DNA from: a virus
Direction: 5' to 3' (one strand)
DNA: 47,335 bases
Virus record (IMG/VR): IMGVR_UViG_3300009705_003818
Span: 1 to 47,335 of that record
How positions within the stretch are numbered: the first letter of the stretch is position 1; each line of letters starts with the position of its first letter. Under the pieces are notes generated by a model. It saw only the letters and a list, made by a program, of their open reading frames with translations. It did no database searches and was not told where the DNA came from. Positions 32,625 through 43,400 of this stretch are shown piece by piece. The translations under genes and the position numbers were made by a program.

Positions 32625-33950
32625 ATGTCAACACGTTATTATAAAAATAGAACGGACTCTTTTTCCAGCACCACAGGTAACGAAGGTGCAAATATCCCGG
32701 AAGACTTAGAGATCCCATCTTGCACAGTTGAGGATGTCGATAGAGCACTGTTCGACTTATTCAATAATCAGCTTCCTTTTACATATAAGCACAAAGAGGG
32801 CACGAGAAGTGCTCCTGTAATATTTGCCACCGGTGAAAGATTCGCTGTATTAAGAAGAAAAAAGCCGCTGAGAGATAAGTCTGGTGCTTTAATACTCCCA
32901 CTGGTCTCTATTATGAGGACAGGAGTCACACAGGCCGCGACCATGGGCGCCGGAACTGCACAGAACGTTCCAATGACTATAAGAAAAAAGCTCTCTCCAG
33001 AAGATCCTCTTTATCAAAGGCTCATAAACAAGCAGTCCATTCAAAACTCAGACGATCTCGTTTCTAATAATGCAATCGAGCAGGGCGGAATCGACGCATC
33101 TCCCGGTGAAAAGCTAGAATATTCAAAAAAAGAAGCATCCCCCGGAAGATTAGCCTCAAGACGATCAGGTCTGGCAGCAGGTATGTCTGAGAGAAGGACC
33201 AAGAGGATTCAGAGTGGTTTAGGAAGCAATATATATGAAATAATCACAATGCCTCCTCCCAAGTATTTTACTGCTACATACGAAGTGACCTTCTGGGCGC
33301 AATACACGTCCCAGATGAATAACATGATAAACTCAATGATGTCGCTGTATCAATCCTTTTCTCAAAGAACCTTTCAGTTAGAGACACCTAAGGGTTACTG
33401 GTTTGTAGGGTACGTCGGAGAAGAGCTCACAGCAGGCAATAATTTTGATGATTTTACTGACGCCGAGCGCCTTGTGCGGTATTCTTTTGAAATAAAAGTT
33501 CCAGCTTATTTGATAGGATCAACGTATCCAGGCGCGCAAAATACTTTAAGAAGATTTGTATCAGCGCCGCAGATTTCTTTTGACTCTCTCATCATGGATA
33601 AGGATGTTGACATCCAACGCCCCAACGGCGTTGTATCCTCGGAGGCCGGAGATTACGTTCTAGATGACCTAAGAACAGTCGATGAACCTTTACCTGGCCA
33701 GACAATTGGAAGGCCTTCTACAGCAGCTTCCGATTCTCGGGGGATATTTAGTCTAAGAGACGCATCACAGGTTACAAATAGGGATCTCAACGGAGACTTT
33801 GTAGGGGGATCAACCTCAGATGACAATAGAACTAAAATAATTGAAATTGATCATGATCCTTTCACTGGAAAAAAAGTACAAAAAAAGTTGCATGTTAAGA
33901 CAAGGACAAATAGAAAAGGAGAGACCGTTTTACGCGAGTCTCTTAAATAG
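32625..33950 (+). CDS. Tail completion / sheath-stabiliser candidate (gp15-like)
   Basis: This is a 441-aa product. The core at about residues 205-305 has PPPKYFTATYEVTFWAQYTS, NNMINSMMSLYQSF, LETPKGYWFVGYVGEELT and ERLVRYSFEIKVPAY, which fits tail-terminator or completion proteins that cap the tube and sheath (T4 gp15, 272 aa). The N-terminal part (DLFNNQLPFTYKH) is conserved-looking, and the C-terminal 120 residues (QISFDSLIMDKD onward) are an extra extension ending with DPFTGKKVQKKLHVK. It lies directly before the sheath genes. GAGGA precedes the ATG by 9 bases. The name rests on position and pattern. Confidence 0.62.
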   Translation: MSTRYYKNRTDSFSSTTGNEGANIPEDLEIPSCTVEDVDRALFDLFNNQLPFTYKHKEGTRSAPVIFATGERFAVLRRKKPLRDKSGALILPLVSIMRTGVTQAATMGAGTAQNVPMTIRKKLSPEDPLYQRLINKQSIQNSDDLVSNNAIEQGGIDASPGEKLEYSKKEASPGRLASRRSGLAAGMSERRTKRIQSGLGSNIYEIITMPPPKYFTATYEVTFWAQYTSQMNNMINSMMSLYQSFSQRTFQLETPKGYWFVGYVGEELTAGNNFDDFTDAERLVRYSFEIKVPAYLIGSTYPGAQNTLRRFVSAPQISFDSLIMDKDVDIQRPNGVVSSEAGDYVLDDLRTVDEPLPGQTIGRPSTAASDSRGIFSLRDASQVTNRDLNGDFVGGSTSDDNRTKIIEIDHDPFTGKKVQKKLHVKTRTNRKGETVLRESLK

Positions 33951-34005
33951 TTTTTTGATATGAAGATGATACTTATCATAGGGATAGATCGCTCTAGGAG
34001 ATATG

Positions 34006-37000
34006 ATGGCTGAGCAAACATTTCGTTCACCTGGCTTTTTCGAACAGGAAATTGACCTTTCTGCAAAACAATTAACACCTACAGGAACACCTGCCGGAAT
34101 AATTGGAACTGCTGAGAAAGGTCCGGCATTCGTTCCTGTTACAGTCGGGACTTTCGCAGATTTTCAAACAAGATTTGGCACTTTAGATACCAATCGATTC
34201 GGACCGTACGCGGTTCGAGAATGGTTAAAACATAGGACCGCAAGTACCTATTTAAGGGTTTTGGGAGCTGGTTCAAATGAAACAGCAACTGATATTGCCA
34301 ATACTACAAACAAAGGCATAGTCAAAAATGCAGGATTCCGCTTAAGCGGGTCTGTAGAACTTGGCGACTCCGGTGGATATCACGGTGATGTCCGAAGTGC
34401 CGGAGATGTAAGGTTTATATGTGCACAACACACACCGGCAACCAATGAGACAGCGGCGTATCCAGTATTTACTGATAACCCCTCTTTCTCAATATCGGCT
34501 ACCGCTGGCGGAGACGTTTCTCTTGTCAGAGGTGTTGTTTTCGTCGCCACCGGCACCAAGCTAGAGGTGATGGACTATAATACTGACTATGCTTCGTATC
34601 GTACGACCGCAGCCGATAGTAATGCGTATGATATTGCTAAGGTCGGTGCTATAGCTGGCAGCACACTCACAGAAAGCAAGTACTTTAAGATTATTCTTAG
34701 TTCTTCTTCTGGTGCAGGTTGGGCTAATGATGAAAGCCAGGCGGGAATTAGAATTATTTCTGCTTCTCTTGATCCTAAAGATGGAAACTATATTTCCAAG
34801 GTTCTAAACACAGACCCACTTAAGTTTCAAGAGCAGGAGCACCTTCTTTACCTCGACTTCGCAGTTGAGCATGAACTCGCACCTGTCCAGTCCACAGATG
34901 ATTCTGCTACTGTTGCTATCTTAAGTGGAACTGCAGGTCATTCTAATACATCTGGCGATACTAGCGTTGTTTTCAACGACCTTTTCGGAAGGTACGATAC
35001 ACGATACACAACACCAAGAACCACTGCGTTCATCTCACAGCCTTTCGGAAAGAGAGAATTCGATCTTTTTCACTTCGAGACAATTTCTGACGGTGCTTAT
35101 GGTAACGAAAAGTTCAAGGTATCTATTTCAAACCTTAGAGCCTCTACAGACCCGAACGATGATTTCGGAACATTTGAAGTTCAAATAAGAGCCTTTGATG
35201 ACAAAGACACAGATACACAAATTCTAGAAAGATATCCTGAGTGCTCACTAAACCCCAGGTCTGAAAGATACGTCGCAAAAATGGTAGGCGACAAAAAAGT
35301 CAGATACGACTTTGACCAGGAAAACGAGGATGAGCGAAGGCTGGTCATCTCTGGAAAATATCCTAACCTCTCTTCCAGAATCAGAATACAGATGAATTCT
35401 TCTGTAGAGAGTGGAGATATACCACACTCAGCACTTCCATTTGGTTTCCGAGGTGTCCCTGTTATTAAGACAAGTGACATGCTTGCACAGGGTAACACAG
35501 GTGGCGGCGGCGGATCAGCCCTGACTTTTGACGGCAGAACTTACGGATCAGCGAAGACAAATAGAATCAACAACCTCTCTTCTTCGCAACACAATCCAAT
35601 GTCGGCATCTCTGGTTCCACCTCTTCCCTTTAGATTTAAAGTGACAAGAGGCGAAGCAGACAGTGATACCACACCTACAATGGTTGGTCAACCAGGAACA
35701 AACGAAAGAGTTGATGGAAGATATTACTGGGGTGTTAACACAATATCAATTCCAACAAAAGAAGCAGCTGGTACCGCAGCAAAAGCTATTCTTAATGCAA
35801 ATGGAGGTGTTGGTGTCAACCCACTCATACGTGCTTATACCAAATTCCAAGGAATTAAGAAACTTGATGCACTCGTTACTGGGTCTGGAGCAGACGTATT
35901 CAACGCGAATAAGTTTACTCTGGCTAGAGTCGCTCTAGGTAACACTACTTCAAACAACAAGTTAAGTGATATCTTTGCAGCCGTGACTGGATCTTCTAGA
36001 GAGCATATGCTCGAAGCTGCGTACATTAGAAACGGCACACCCGATAGAAATACGTACACTGTCGATGATAGAACAACAGCCGGCGCCAACAGATTTACTT
36101 TGGCATCGCTGGTTCATACGAGCTCAGTCCTCTTCAATAGATTCACTGAGTACGCGAAGTTTACAAATATCTTCTACGGAGGCTTCGATGGAGTTAACAT
36201 CCTTGATAAAGATGCTTTCTACTTCAGAGATAGAGTATTCTCAGTCGACACAGGCGGAAAAGCTGTTGACGGCGACCCAGACATAGGATTGTCTACTACT
36301 GGTGGAACAACCATTAAGAACGGTGACAACGTCATGGGCGAAGGAAGAAAGGCAAATTCAAATGCGTCTTTCAGAAGAGCTGTTGATATTATGACTGACC
36401 CGGTTGCTTCCAATATACACATCTTAGCAATCCCGGGTGTAAGAGACACGTTCGTAACAGATCATGCTCTCACTAAGAATAGAGACTACTCAATGTCCAT
36501 CTATATTATGGACTCTCTGAGATACGACGAAGATGTTAATCGTCTATATGATGATTCTTCAACTCGTGTTGATGTGAGAGAGACTTCCGAGCAGTTTGAG
36601 TCGAGAGCAATTGACAACAACTATGCGGCCACTTATTTCCCTGATGTCTTTATTGAAGATCCTATCAATAATCAGACTGTTAAGGTTCCGTCTTCTGTTG
36701 CAGCATTAGGTGTGCTATCCTATAACGATAACAACAAGTACGAGTGGTTCGCTCCAGCCGGCTTTAATAGAGGCGCATTGGACTTCGTCCGTAACGTAGA
36801 AAATCGTCTAACTTCTGCTGATAGAGACACTCTGTATGATGCCAGATTCAACCCAATTGCTGTGTTTCCAAATGCAGGCTATGTAGTCTTCGGACAGAAA
36901 ACACTTCAAATGGCGAAGTCTGCTCTAGATAGAGTAAACGTTAGACGTCTCATGCTAGAGGTCAAACGACAAGTTGTACGAGTTGCCGATAGAATTCTTT

Positions 37001-37242
37001 TCGAGCCGAACAATTCCGCTACAAGGGCAAAATTTGTTAATCAAGTTGTGCCTCTCTTGGCATTAATACAGCTTAACAGCGGAATTGAGCAATTCAAGGT
37101 GGTGATGGACGAGTCTAATAATACATCAACTGACGTAGAAAACAACAAACTGAATGGACGAATAGTTGTTGTTCCGACAAGAGCAGTAGAATTTATCTCT
37201 GTTGACTTTATCATCACAAATAGCGGTGTGTCGTTCGAGTAA
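34006..37242 (+). CDS. 18: Tail sheath protein, paralog 1 (gp18-like)
   Basis: The start is set at the second of two tandem ATGs (34006) because AGGAG at 33996-34000 is 5 bases away, giving 1078 aa starting MAEQTFRSPGFFEQEIDLSA. Sheath hallmarks are the N-terminal GTPAGIIGTAEKGPAFVPVT and DRFGPYAVREWL-like segment, a central PFGKREFDLFHFETISDGAY, and the C-terminal RVNVRRLMLEVKRQVV, LFEPNN and TRAVEFISVDF. It forms contractile rings around the tube. It is longer than T4 gp18 (659 aa), with extra middle domains. It is the most divergent of the first three sheaths. Confidence 0.93.
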   Translation: MAEQTFRSPGFFEQEIDLSAKQLTPTGTPAGIIGTAEKGPAFVPVTVGTFADFQTRFGTLDTNRFGPYAVREWLKHRTASTYLRVLGAGSNETATDIANTTNKGIVKNAGFRLSGSVELGDSGGYHGDVRSAGDVRFICAQHTPATNETAAYPVFTDNPSFSISATAGGDVSLVRGVVFVATGTKLEVMDYNTDYASYRTTAADSNAYDIAKVGAIAGSTLTESKYFKIILSSSSGAGWANDESQAGIRIISASLDPKDGNYISKVLNTDPLKFQEQEHLLYLDFAVEHELAPVQSTDDSATVAILSGTAGHSNTSGDTSVVFNDLFGRYDTRYTTPRTTAFISQPFGKREFDLFHFETISDGAYGNEKFKVSISNLRASTDPNDDFGTFEVQIRAFDDKDTDTQILERYPECSLNPRSERYVAKMVGDKKVRYDFDQENEDERRLVISGKYPNLSSRIRIQMNSSVESGDIPHSALPFGFRGVPVIKTSDMLAQGNTGGGGGSALTFDGRTYGSAKTNRINNLSSSQHNPMSASLVPPLPFRFKVTRGEADSDTTPTMVGQPGTNERVDGRYYWGVNTISIPTKEAAGTAAKAILNANGGVGVNPLIRAYTKFQGIKKLDALVTGSGADVFNANKFTLARVALGNTTSNNKLSDIFAAVTGSSREHMLEAAYIRNGTPDRNTYTVDDRTTAGANRFTLASLVHTSSVLFNRFTEYAKFTNIFYGGFDGVNILDKDAFYFRDRVFSVDTGGKAVDGDPDIGLSTTGGTTIKNGDNVMGEGRKANSNASFRRAVDIMTDPVASNIHILAIPGVRDTFVTDHALTKNRDYSMSIYIMDSLRYDEDVNRLYDDSSTRVDVRETSEQFESRAIDNNYAATYFPDVFIEDPINNQTVKVPSSVAALGVLSYNDNNKYEWFAPAGFNRGALDFVRNVENRLTSADRDTLYDARFNPIAVFPNAGYVVFGQKTLQMAKSALDRVNVRRLMLEVKRQVVRVADRILFEPNNSATRAKFVNQVVPLLALIQLNSGIEQFKVVMDESNNTSTDVENNKLNGRIVVVPTRAVEFISVDFIITNSGVSFE

Positions 37243-37281
37243 ATGATAAGTACTATTAGAGATTAATCAGGAGATAACTCA

Positions 37282-40200
37282 ATGGCAGAGAAAACATTTT
37301 TAAGCCCGGCTGTTAGCACTAGAGAAATAGACCTCAGCCAGCCAACAACACTTACTCCTACTGGAGTTCCTGCAGGAATAGTGGGTACTGCCCGTCGAGG
37401 ACCAGCTTTTGTGCCAGTCACAGTCGCGACTTTCCAAGACTTTGTGGCGAAGTTTGGAAACACCGACGGCGAGGCCTTTGGCCCACTTGCCATGCACGAA
37501 TGGATGAGATTCCAGCGCGCCGGCACTTATGTAAGAGTCTTAGGTGTTGGAAACGGTAAAGCACGAGTCACCTCAGGAAAGGTCACAAATGCAGGCTTTA
37601 TAGTAGGCGATGCGCTCCCACAAGCCAACGGGAATATCGGTGTAAATACTTACGCACACACCGGAATGCAGCTTGGACGAACTTACATTTTAGCTGCTTA
37701 TATGAAGCAAGCAGACGGTTCCACAGTGTTTGCAGACGCTGGACTAAATGATAATAATTTCAGTGCAGCAAGACCTATTGTTAGAGGAATTATGATGTTT
37801 GCATCGGGTGTTGTTCCAACACTCAATACTGACATCACCTCTGACAACAGACCACTAGCATCAGGAGTTCCTGAGACCGCTGAAGGTATAGAGCGAGGTA
37901 CATCTATAGGTGATATCCTGACAGGGTCAGGCGAAAAGCAAGAGTTTATAATGCTCTTGAATGGACATAAAGTCTCAGATTCTTATCTAAATGTAATAAC
38001 TGCTTCATTCGACCCAGACGCACCAAATAACTTTAGAAATATGTTCAATACCGATCCTACTAAGATCGAAGAATCAGGGCATTACCTCTATCAAGACTAC
38101 CAAGTTCACAAAACTATCGCAGTCGTCACTGGCGCCGGCGCAACTCATTTTGCTGACACCAGAGGCTCAGGCCAAGAAGACGGCATTTCAGGCAAGCGAT
38201 ACGGTACGTGCTTCATAATGGCATCCTCAGGGTCAAGAAATGATTCTTCTGAGACATCTTCTACAGCTCTAGGTAATATCAACCTTGAAGGGTTCGATGA
38301 TAGATTCAGAACAGCTTTCTCGCCCTTTGTAATATCACAGAAGTTTGGTGGACAAAACCAGAACCTTTTCAAAGTACATGCACTCGACGACGGCCAAGCA
38401 GGCTCAGATACCTTTAAGATCACGATCGAGAACATCATTGGTTCAACGAATGAGAATAGAACGTTTGGATCTTTCGACCTCGCAGTCCGCAGGTTCGATG
38501 ATGCCGATAGAAATAAGGAAGTTCTAGAAAAATTCTCGAGGATCGATCTAGATCCAGCTAGTGATAGATACATTGCTAGAGTTATCGGGGATACACACAC
38601 TTTTTATGACTTTGACAAGAAGGCCGGCGGCCAAAAATTAGTAATAGACGGTGTGTACCCTAATAAGTCGCAATACATCAGAGTTGAGACATCAGACAAG
38701 CTCGATAATGGGTCTATAGACGATTCAGCCCTCCCTGTAGGTTTCCGAGGTCTACACCACATGGTGACATCAGGCTCAAACGATGCTACTGGTTTCGGTG
38801 CAGTGGTCTCAGGATCAATTACAGGGTCTGGCGAATCTGCGAGAAACTTCCATGTTAGTATTGCCCATCACCACACGATGGATGAGAAAAACATTTTCTC
38901 AGGCTCATTTAGAAATCTGGTTCAGTTTCCTATTCCTATGAGAGAAAACCTTTCAAAAGGAACAGGTCAGAAAAAGACTGCTGATGCGAACCTTACATGG
39001 GGCATCCAGTTTGAAAAGAAAAAGAATCTTTCAGAGCCTAACGCACTTGATAAGCTCGATCCAATGATCAGAAGCTATGTAAGATATCTGCCACACCACC
39101 TCGAATCAGACCAGAATGTTTGGGCGGGTGCCAACGAAGGCGCGCAGGACGTCGCAGGTAGTATCCTCGATGCTGATAGATTTAACAATAACCTGTTCTC
39201 GCTAGAAAGAATCGAAGTAATAACTGACGCTAATAGTAAACCTGATCCTCAACAGTGGGCAGTTGCAGCCTATCGTAGAGATGGTACAGCAGAGTCGACC
39301 ATGACTGATGTGTTCGGGAATGCTGGCCAGGCGTCTCGTCTGCTAAACCCAGCAACAGACCTTGCCCATCTTCCTTCTAGAAAATATCTCAAGTTTACTT
39401 TCCCTCTTCAGGGAGGCTTCGATGGGACAAATATTTTCAATGAAGACAAAGCAAAATTCAGAGATAACGCTGTAAGAAGAGAGATGGATGATTCTAGTAA
39501 TCAAGGCGGAACATCCGGACCAACAGTAGCAGCGCTTAGAAAAGCAATCGATGTAATGGAAGAAAAGTCCGACGTCGATATTAAAGTCTTAGCAATACCA
39601 GGCCTTAGACACGAGTCGATCACTGATTACGCTGTAGATTCTACTGAGAGAAGGTTCGATGCGCTCTTTGTGATGGACGTTGAGGAAAAAGACACTGTTA
39701 GTTCATACGTCACGTCTTCAGCTGATCAAGTAATTAATGTTTCTAACACAGTGACTAGATTTGCTAATAGAAACATGGACTCATCGTTTGCCGCCGCATA
39801 CTTCCCCGACGTGGTAATAACTGATCCGTCAACGCAAACAAATGTTCAGTGTCCGCCTTCAGTTGCTGTTATAGGAGCTTTAAGTTATAATGACTCTGTG
39901 GCACATCCTTGGTATGCACCTGCAGGATTTACCCGCGGCGCTCTGATGTCAGTTATAGAATCACAAGTGAAGCTAAATCAAGCAAACCTTGACGAATTGT
40001 ATGAAGTAGATATCAACCCACTTGCTTCTTTTGGACACACTCCTGAGGTTGTGGTCTTCGGACAAAAGACCCTTTTGGCGAACAAGAGCTCTCTAGATAG
40101 AGTCAACGTTAGGCGTCTTCTAATCGAAGTAAGAAGAAAGGTAAGGGTCGTCGCAAATACTCTTCTATTCGAACCAAACAGAGCAGATACACTTACTAAA

Positions 40201-40407
40201 TTCTCAAATGCTGTGACCCCAATTCTCGCAAGAATTCAGGCGCTGCAAGGTCTAGAAAGATTTAAGGTCCAGATTGATACAACAACCACAACACAGGCAG
40301 ATGTCGAAAATAACACCATCCGAGGCAAGATCTACTTGCAACCTACACGTGCAGTAGAATTTATCAGTCTAGACTTCGTTGTAACAAATGCAGGTGCTGA
40401 GATTTAA
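37282..40407 (+). CDS. 18: Tail sheath protein, paralog 2 (gp18-like)
   Basis: The 1041-aa product begins MAEKTFLSPAVSTREIDLSQ and has all sheath hallmarks, including GVPAGIVGTARRGPAFVPVT, KYLKFTFPLQGGFDG, RVNVRRLLIEVRRKVR, LFEPNR and TRAVEFISLDF. AGGAG is well placed before the ATG. Large parts are almost identical in DNA to paralog 3, interrupted by blocks that differ mainly at synonymous positions. It probably contributes the main or an alternative sheath subunit; which of the paralogs dominates cannot be read from the sequence. Confidence 0.94.
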   Translation: MAEKTFLSPAVSTREIDLSQPTTLTPTGVPAGIVGTARRGPAFVPVTVATFQDFVAKFGNTDGEAFGPLAMHEWMRFQRAGTYVRVLGVGNGKARVTSGKVTNAGFIVGDALPQANGNIGVNTYAHTGMQLGRTYILAAYMKQADGSTVFADAGLNDNNFSAARPIVRGIMMFASGVVPTLNTDITSDNRPLASGVPETAEGIERGTSIGDILTGSGEKQEFIMLLNGHKVSDSYLNVITASFDPDAPNNFRNMFNTDPTKIEESGHYLYQDYQVHKTIAVVTGAGATHFADTRGSGQEDGISGKRYGTCFIMASSGSRNDSSETSSTALGNINLEGFDDRFRTAFSPFVISQKFGGQNQNLFKVHALDDGQAGSDTFKITIENIIGSTNENRTFGSFDLAVRRFDDADRNKEVLEKFSRIDLDPASDRYIARVIGDTHTFYDFDKKAGGQKLVIDGVYPNKSQYIRVETSDKLDNGSIDDSALPVGFRGLHHMVTSGSNDATGFGAVVSGSITGSGESARNFHVSIAHHHTMDEKNIFSGSFRNLVQFPIPMRENLSKGTGQKKTADANLTWGIQFEKKKNLSEPNALDKLDPMIRSYVRYLPHHLESDQNVWAGANEGAQDVAGSILDADRFNNNLFSLERIEVITDANSKPDPQQWAVAAYRRDGTAESTMTDVFGNAGQASRLLNPATDLAHLPSRKYLKFTFPLQGGFDGTNIFNEDKAKFRDNAVRREMDDSSNQGGTSGPTVAALRKAIDVMEEKSDVDIKVLAIPGLRHESITDYAVDSTERRFDALFVMDVEEKDTVSSYVTSSADQVINVSNTVTRFANRNMDSSFAAAYFPDVVITDPSTQTNVQCPPSVAVIGALSYNDSVAHPWYAPAGFTRGALMSVIESQVKLNQANLDELYEVDINPLASFGHTPEVVVFGQKTLLANKSSLDRVNVRRLLIEVRRKVRVVANTLLFEPNRADTLTKFSNAVTPILARIQALQGLERFKVQIDTTTTTQADVENNTIRGKIYLQPTRAVEFISLDFVVTNAGAEI

Positions 40408-40450
40408 TGCTCCAGTCCATGCTGTATATTAATTTTCGGGATATAATTCA

Positions 40451-43400
40451 ATGGCACAGAAAACATTTTTAAGCCCGGCTGTTAGCACTAGAGAAATAGA
40501 TCTCAGCCAGCCATCAAAAAGAAAACCAGCAGGTATTCCCGCTGGTGTAATTGGTACTGCCCGTCGAGGCCCAGCTTTTGTGCCAGTCACAGTCGCGACC
40601 TTCCAAGACTTTGTATCAAAATTCGGTAATACAGACGGAGAGGCCTTTGGGCCTCTTGCAATGCATGAGTGGTTGAGGAATGCCCAAGCCGGAACGTATG
40701 TAAGAGTCTTAGGCATAGGCAATGCTGAGGCACGTGCAACATCAGGAAAAGTCGCCAGTGCAGGTTTTGTCGTGGGGTCACAGCAGGTCCAGGCCAACGG
40801 AAACTTTGGAACAAACCCATATGCACATTCAACCACAGGCCCAGGGCAGCTAGGAAGATCTTTTGTACTCGGGTGTTTCATGTCAGAATCTGCTGGCAGC
40901 TCATTTCTTAGTGATGCAGGAATACAAAAAGGAACCCTCCGAGCAACAGCATCAGTAACAATCCTCAATGCCGGCGAGATCACAAACAACGCCCAAATAT
41001 CGTTTGTTACAGCTGGTGGTGATACAGTCACAATTACCGGTCATGCTAGTGCCAATGCCATGACCACAACGTCTGGTGCTTCCACGGATGGAACGTTTGC
41101 TGCCGGAAACACCCTCTCTGGTGATACCGCCGGCAACAAAGCTCAAGCCCTCGCTATCGCCGCTGCCATCAGCCTCCATGACGATTTTACTGCAACCGCT
41201 GTCGACACCAATGTTATAACAATAACACAGAACACAGGCGGAGAAGCAGGCAATACAACCATTACTATAGCCAAGAATGGCGCAGACGGGAATATGTCTG
41301 CCGATGATATCGCCGTTGGGGATTCTTTTACTGCCGGCCATGACGTCACAGCACAGCCAATTGTAAGAGGAATTTTAATGTTCCCATCTGGGGTCGTGCC
41401 AACTCTCAATACATCTATAACTGCGCTCAGCTCGAAAGGTGCCTTAGCTCAAGGAACACCTGGCGTTGCCAACCAGCAGGAAGGTATTGAAAGAGGCTGT
41501 GCCGTAGGCGATATCATAACAGGTTCTGGTGATAAACAAGAGTTTGTAATGCTCTTAAACGGTCACAAGGTTTCTGATGGATACCTTAACGTGATCACTG
41601 CATCATTTGAGCAAGATGCTCCAAATAACTTTAGGAATATGTTCAATACCGATCCTACAAAGATCGAAGAAGCCGGACATTATCTATACCAAGACTATCA
41701 GATACACAAATCTTTTGCAGTTCCAACAGGATCAGGTGCGACATACTGGGATGACACCAGAGGCTCCGGTCAAGACGACGGATCAGCAGGCAAGAAATAT
41801 GCAACAGCTTTTCTCCTACCGTCCTCAGGGTCAAGAAATGATTCTTCTGAGTCATCTTCTACAGTTCTAGGTAATATCAACCTCGAAGGCTTCGAAGATA
41901 GATTCAGAACAGCTTTCTCGCCCTTTGTAGTATCACAGCAGTTCGGCGGCCAAAATAAGAATTTGTTTAGGATACATGCTCTTGATGACGGACAAGCTGG
42001 ATCTGACACGTTTAAAATTACAATCGAGAACATTATTGGTTCAACGAATGAGAATAGAAAGTTTGGATCGTTTGATCTAGTTGTACGTAGGTTTGATGAT
42101 TCTGATGTAAAGCCAGAAGTTCTAGAAAAGTACAATAGAATCGATTTAGACCCATCTAGTGATAGGTACATTGCTAGAGCCATTGGTGACACACATACTT
42201 TTTATGACTTCGATAAGAAGGCAGGCGCCCAAAAGCTGGTCATCGATGGAATATATCCTAATATGTCACAATATATTAGAGTTGAAACATCAGAAGCTCT
42301 AGACGAAAGTGCCATAGACGATTCAGCACTTCCAGTAGGCTTTCGAGGCCTATACCACATGGTGACATCAGGCGCCGCAGGCGACACCGGTGGCCTCGGA
42401 TCAGTATTGTCAGGAACACTTTCTGGAAGCGGAGAATCAGCTCGTCAAAACCACGTAAGCCGAGGATCGATTGACCCAGATGACCATCATCTTCGTTTAG
42501 CGATGAACTCATTCTCTGGTTCTTTCCAAAACGTAGTACAGTTCCCAATTCCTATGAGAGACAATATTTCACGAGGATCTGGAAAAAGAATCGAAGCAGA
42601 TGCAAGTCTTACGTGGGGAATCCAGTTTGAAAAGAAAAAGAACCTATCAGAACCAAATGCCCTCGAAGTCTTAGATGAGTCGATCAGAAGCTTTGTAAGA
42701 TATCTCCCACACCATCTTGAATCAGATCAGAACGTTTGGGCCGGAGATAATGAAGGGGTAACAGATATTGGCGGCGCCGTTCTTGATGCTGATAGATTTA
42801 ACAATAACCTGTTCTCGCTAGAAAGAATCGAAGTAATAACTGATACTAGCAGCAAGCCTGATCCTCAACAGTGGGCAGTTGCAGCCTATCGTAGAGACGG
42901 AACAGCTAACTCTACAATGACAGATATTTTTGGAACCGCTGGCCAGTCTTCCAGGCTTATTGATCCGGCATTAGACTTTGCCCATCTTCCTTCTAGAAAG
43001 TATCTCAAGTTCACTTTCCCACTTCAGGGAGGTTTCGATGGTGTTAACGTCTTTGATAAAGACAAGGCAAAGTTCAGAGATAATGCTGTAAGAAGAGAAA
43101 TGGATGACTCGAGCAACCAGGGTGGCATTAAGGGACCAACAGTAGCAGCTCTTAGAAAAGCAATCGACGTAATGGAAGAGAAATCAGACGTCGATATTAA
43201 AGTCTTGGCAACACCAGGCCTCAGGCATGAATCTATTACAGACTACGCTGTCGAATCGACCGAGCGCCGATTCGATGCACTTTACATAATGGATATTGAG
43301 GAAAAAGACACTGTTAGCTCATACGTAACCTCCTCAACTGATCAAATAATTAATGTTTCTAACACAGTGACTAGATTTGCTAATAGAAACATGGACTCAT

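Noticed and set aside
41655-42192. Antisense frames of 66-140 aa across the sheath genes
   Set aside because: They recur at equivalent positions in paralogs 2 and 3 because the sense genes are homologous; no start signals or protein features support them.
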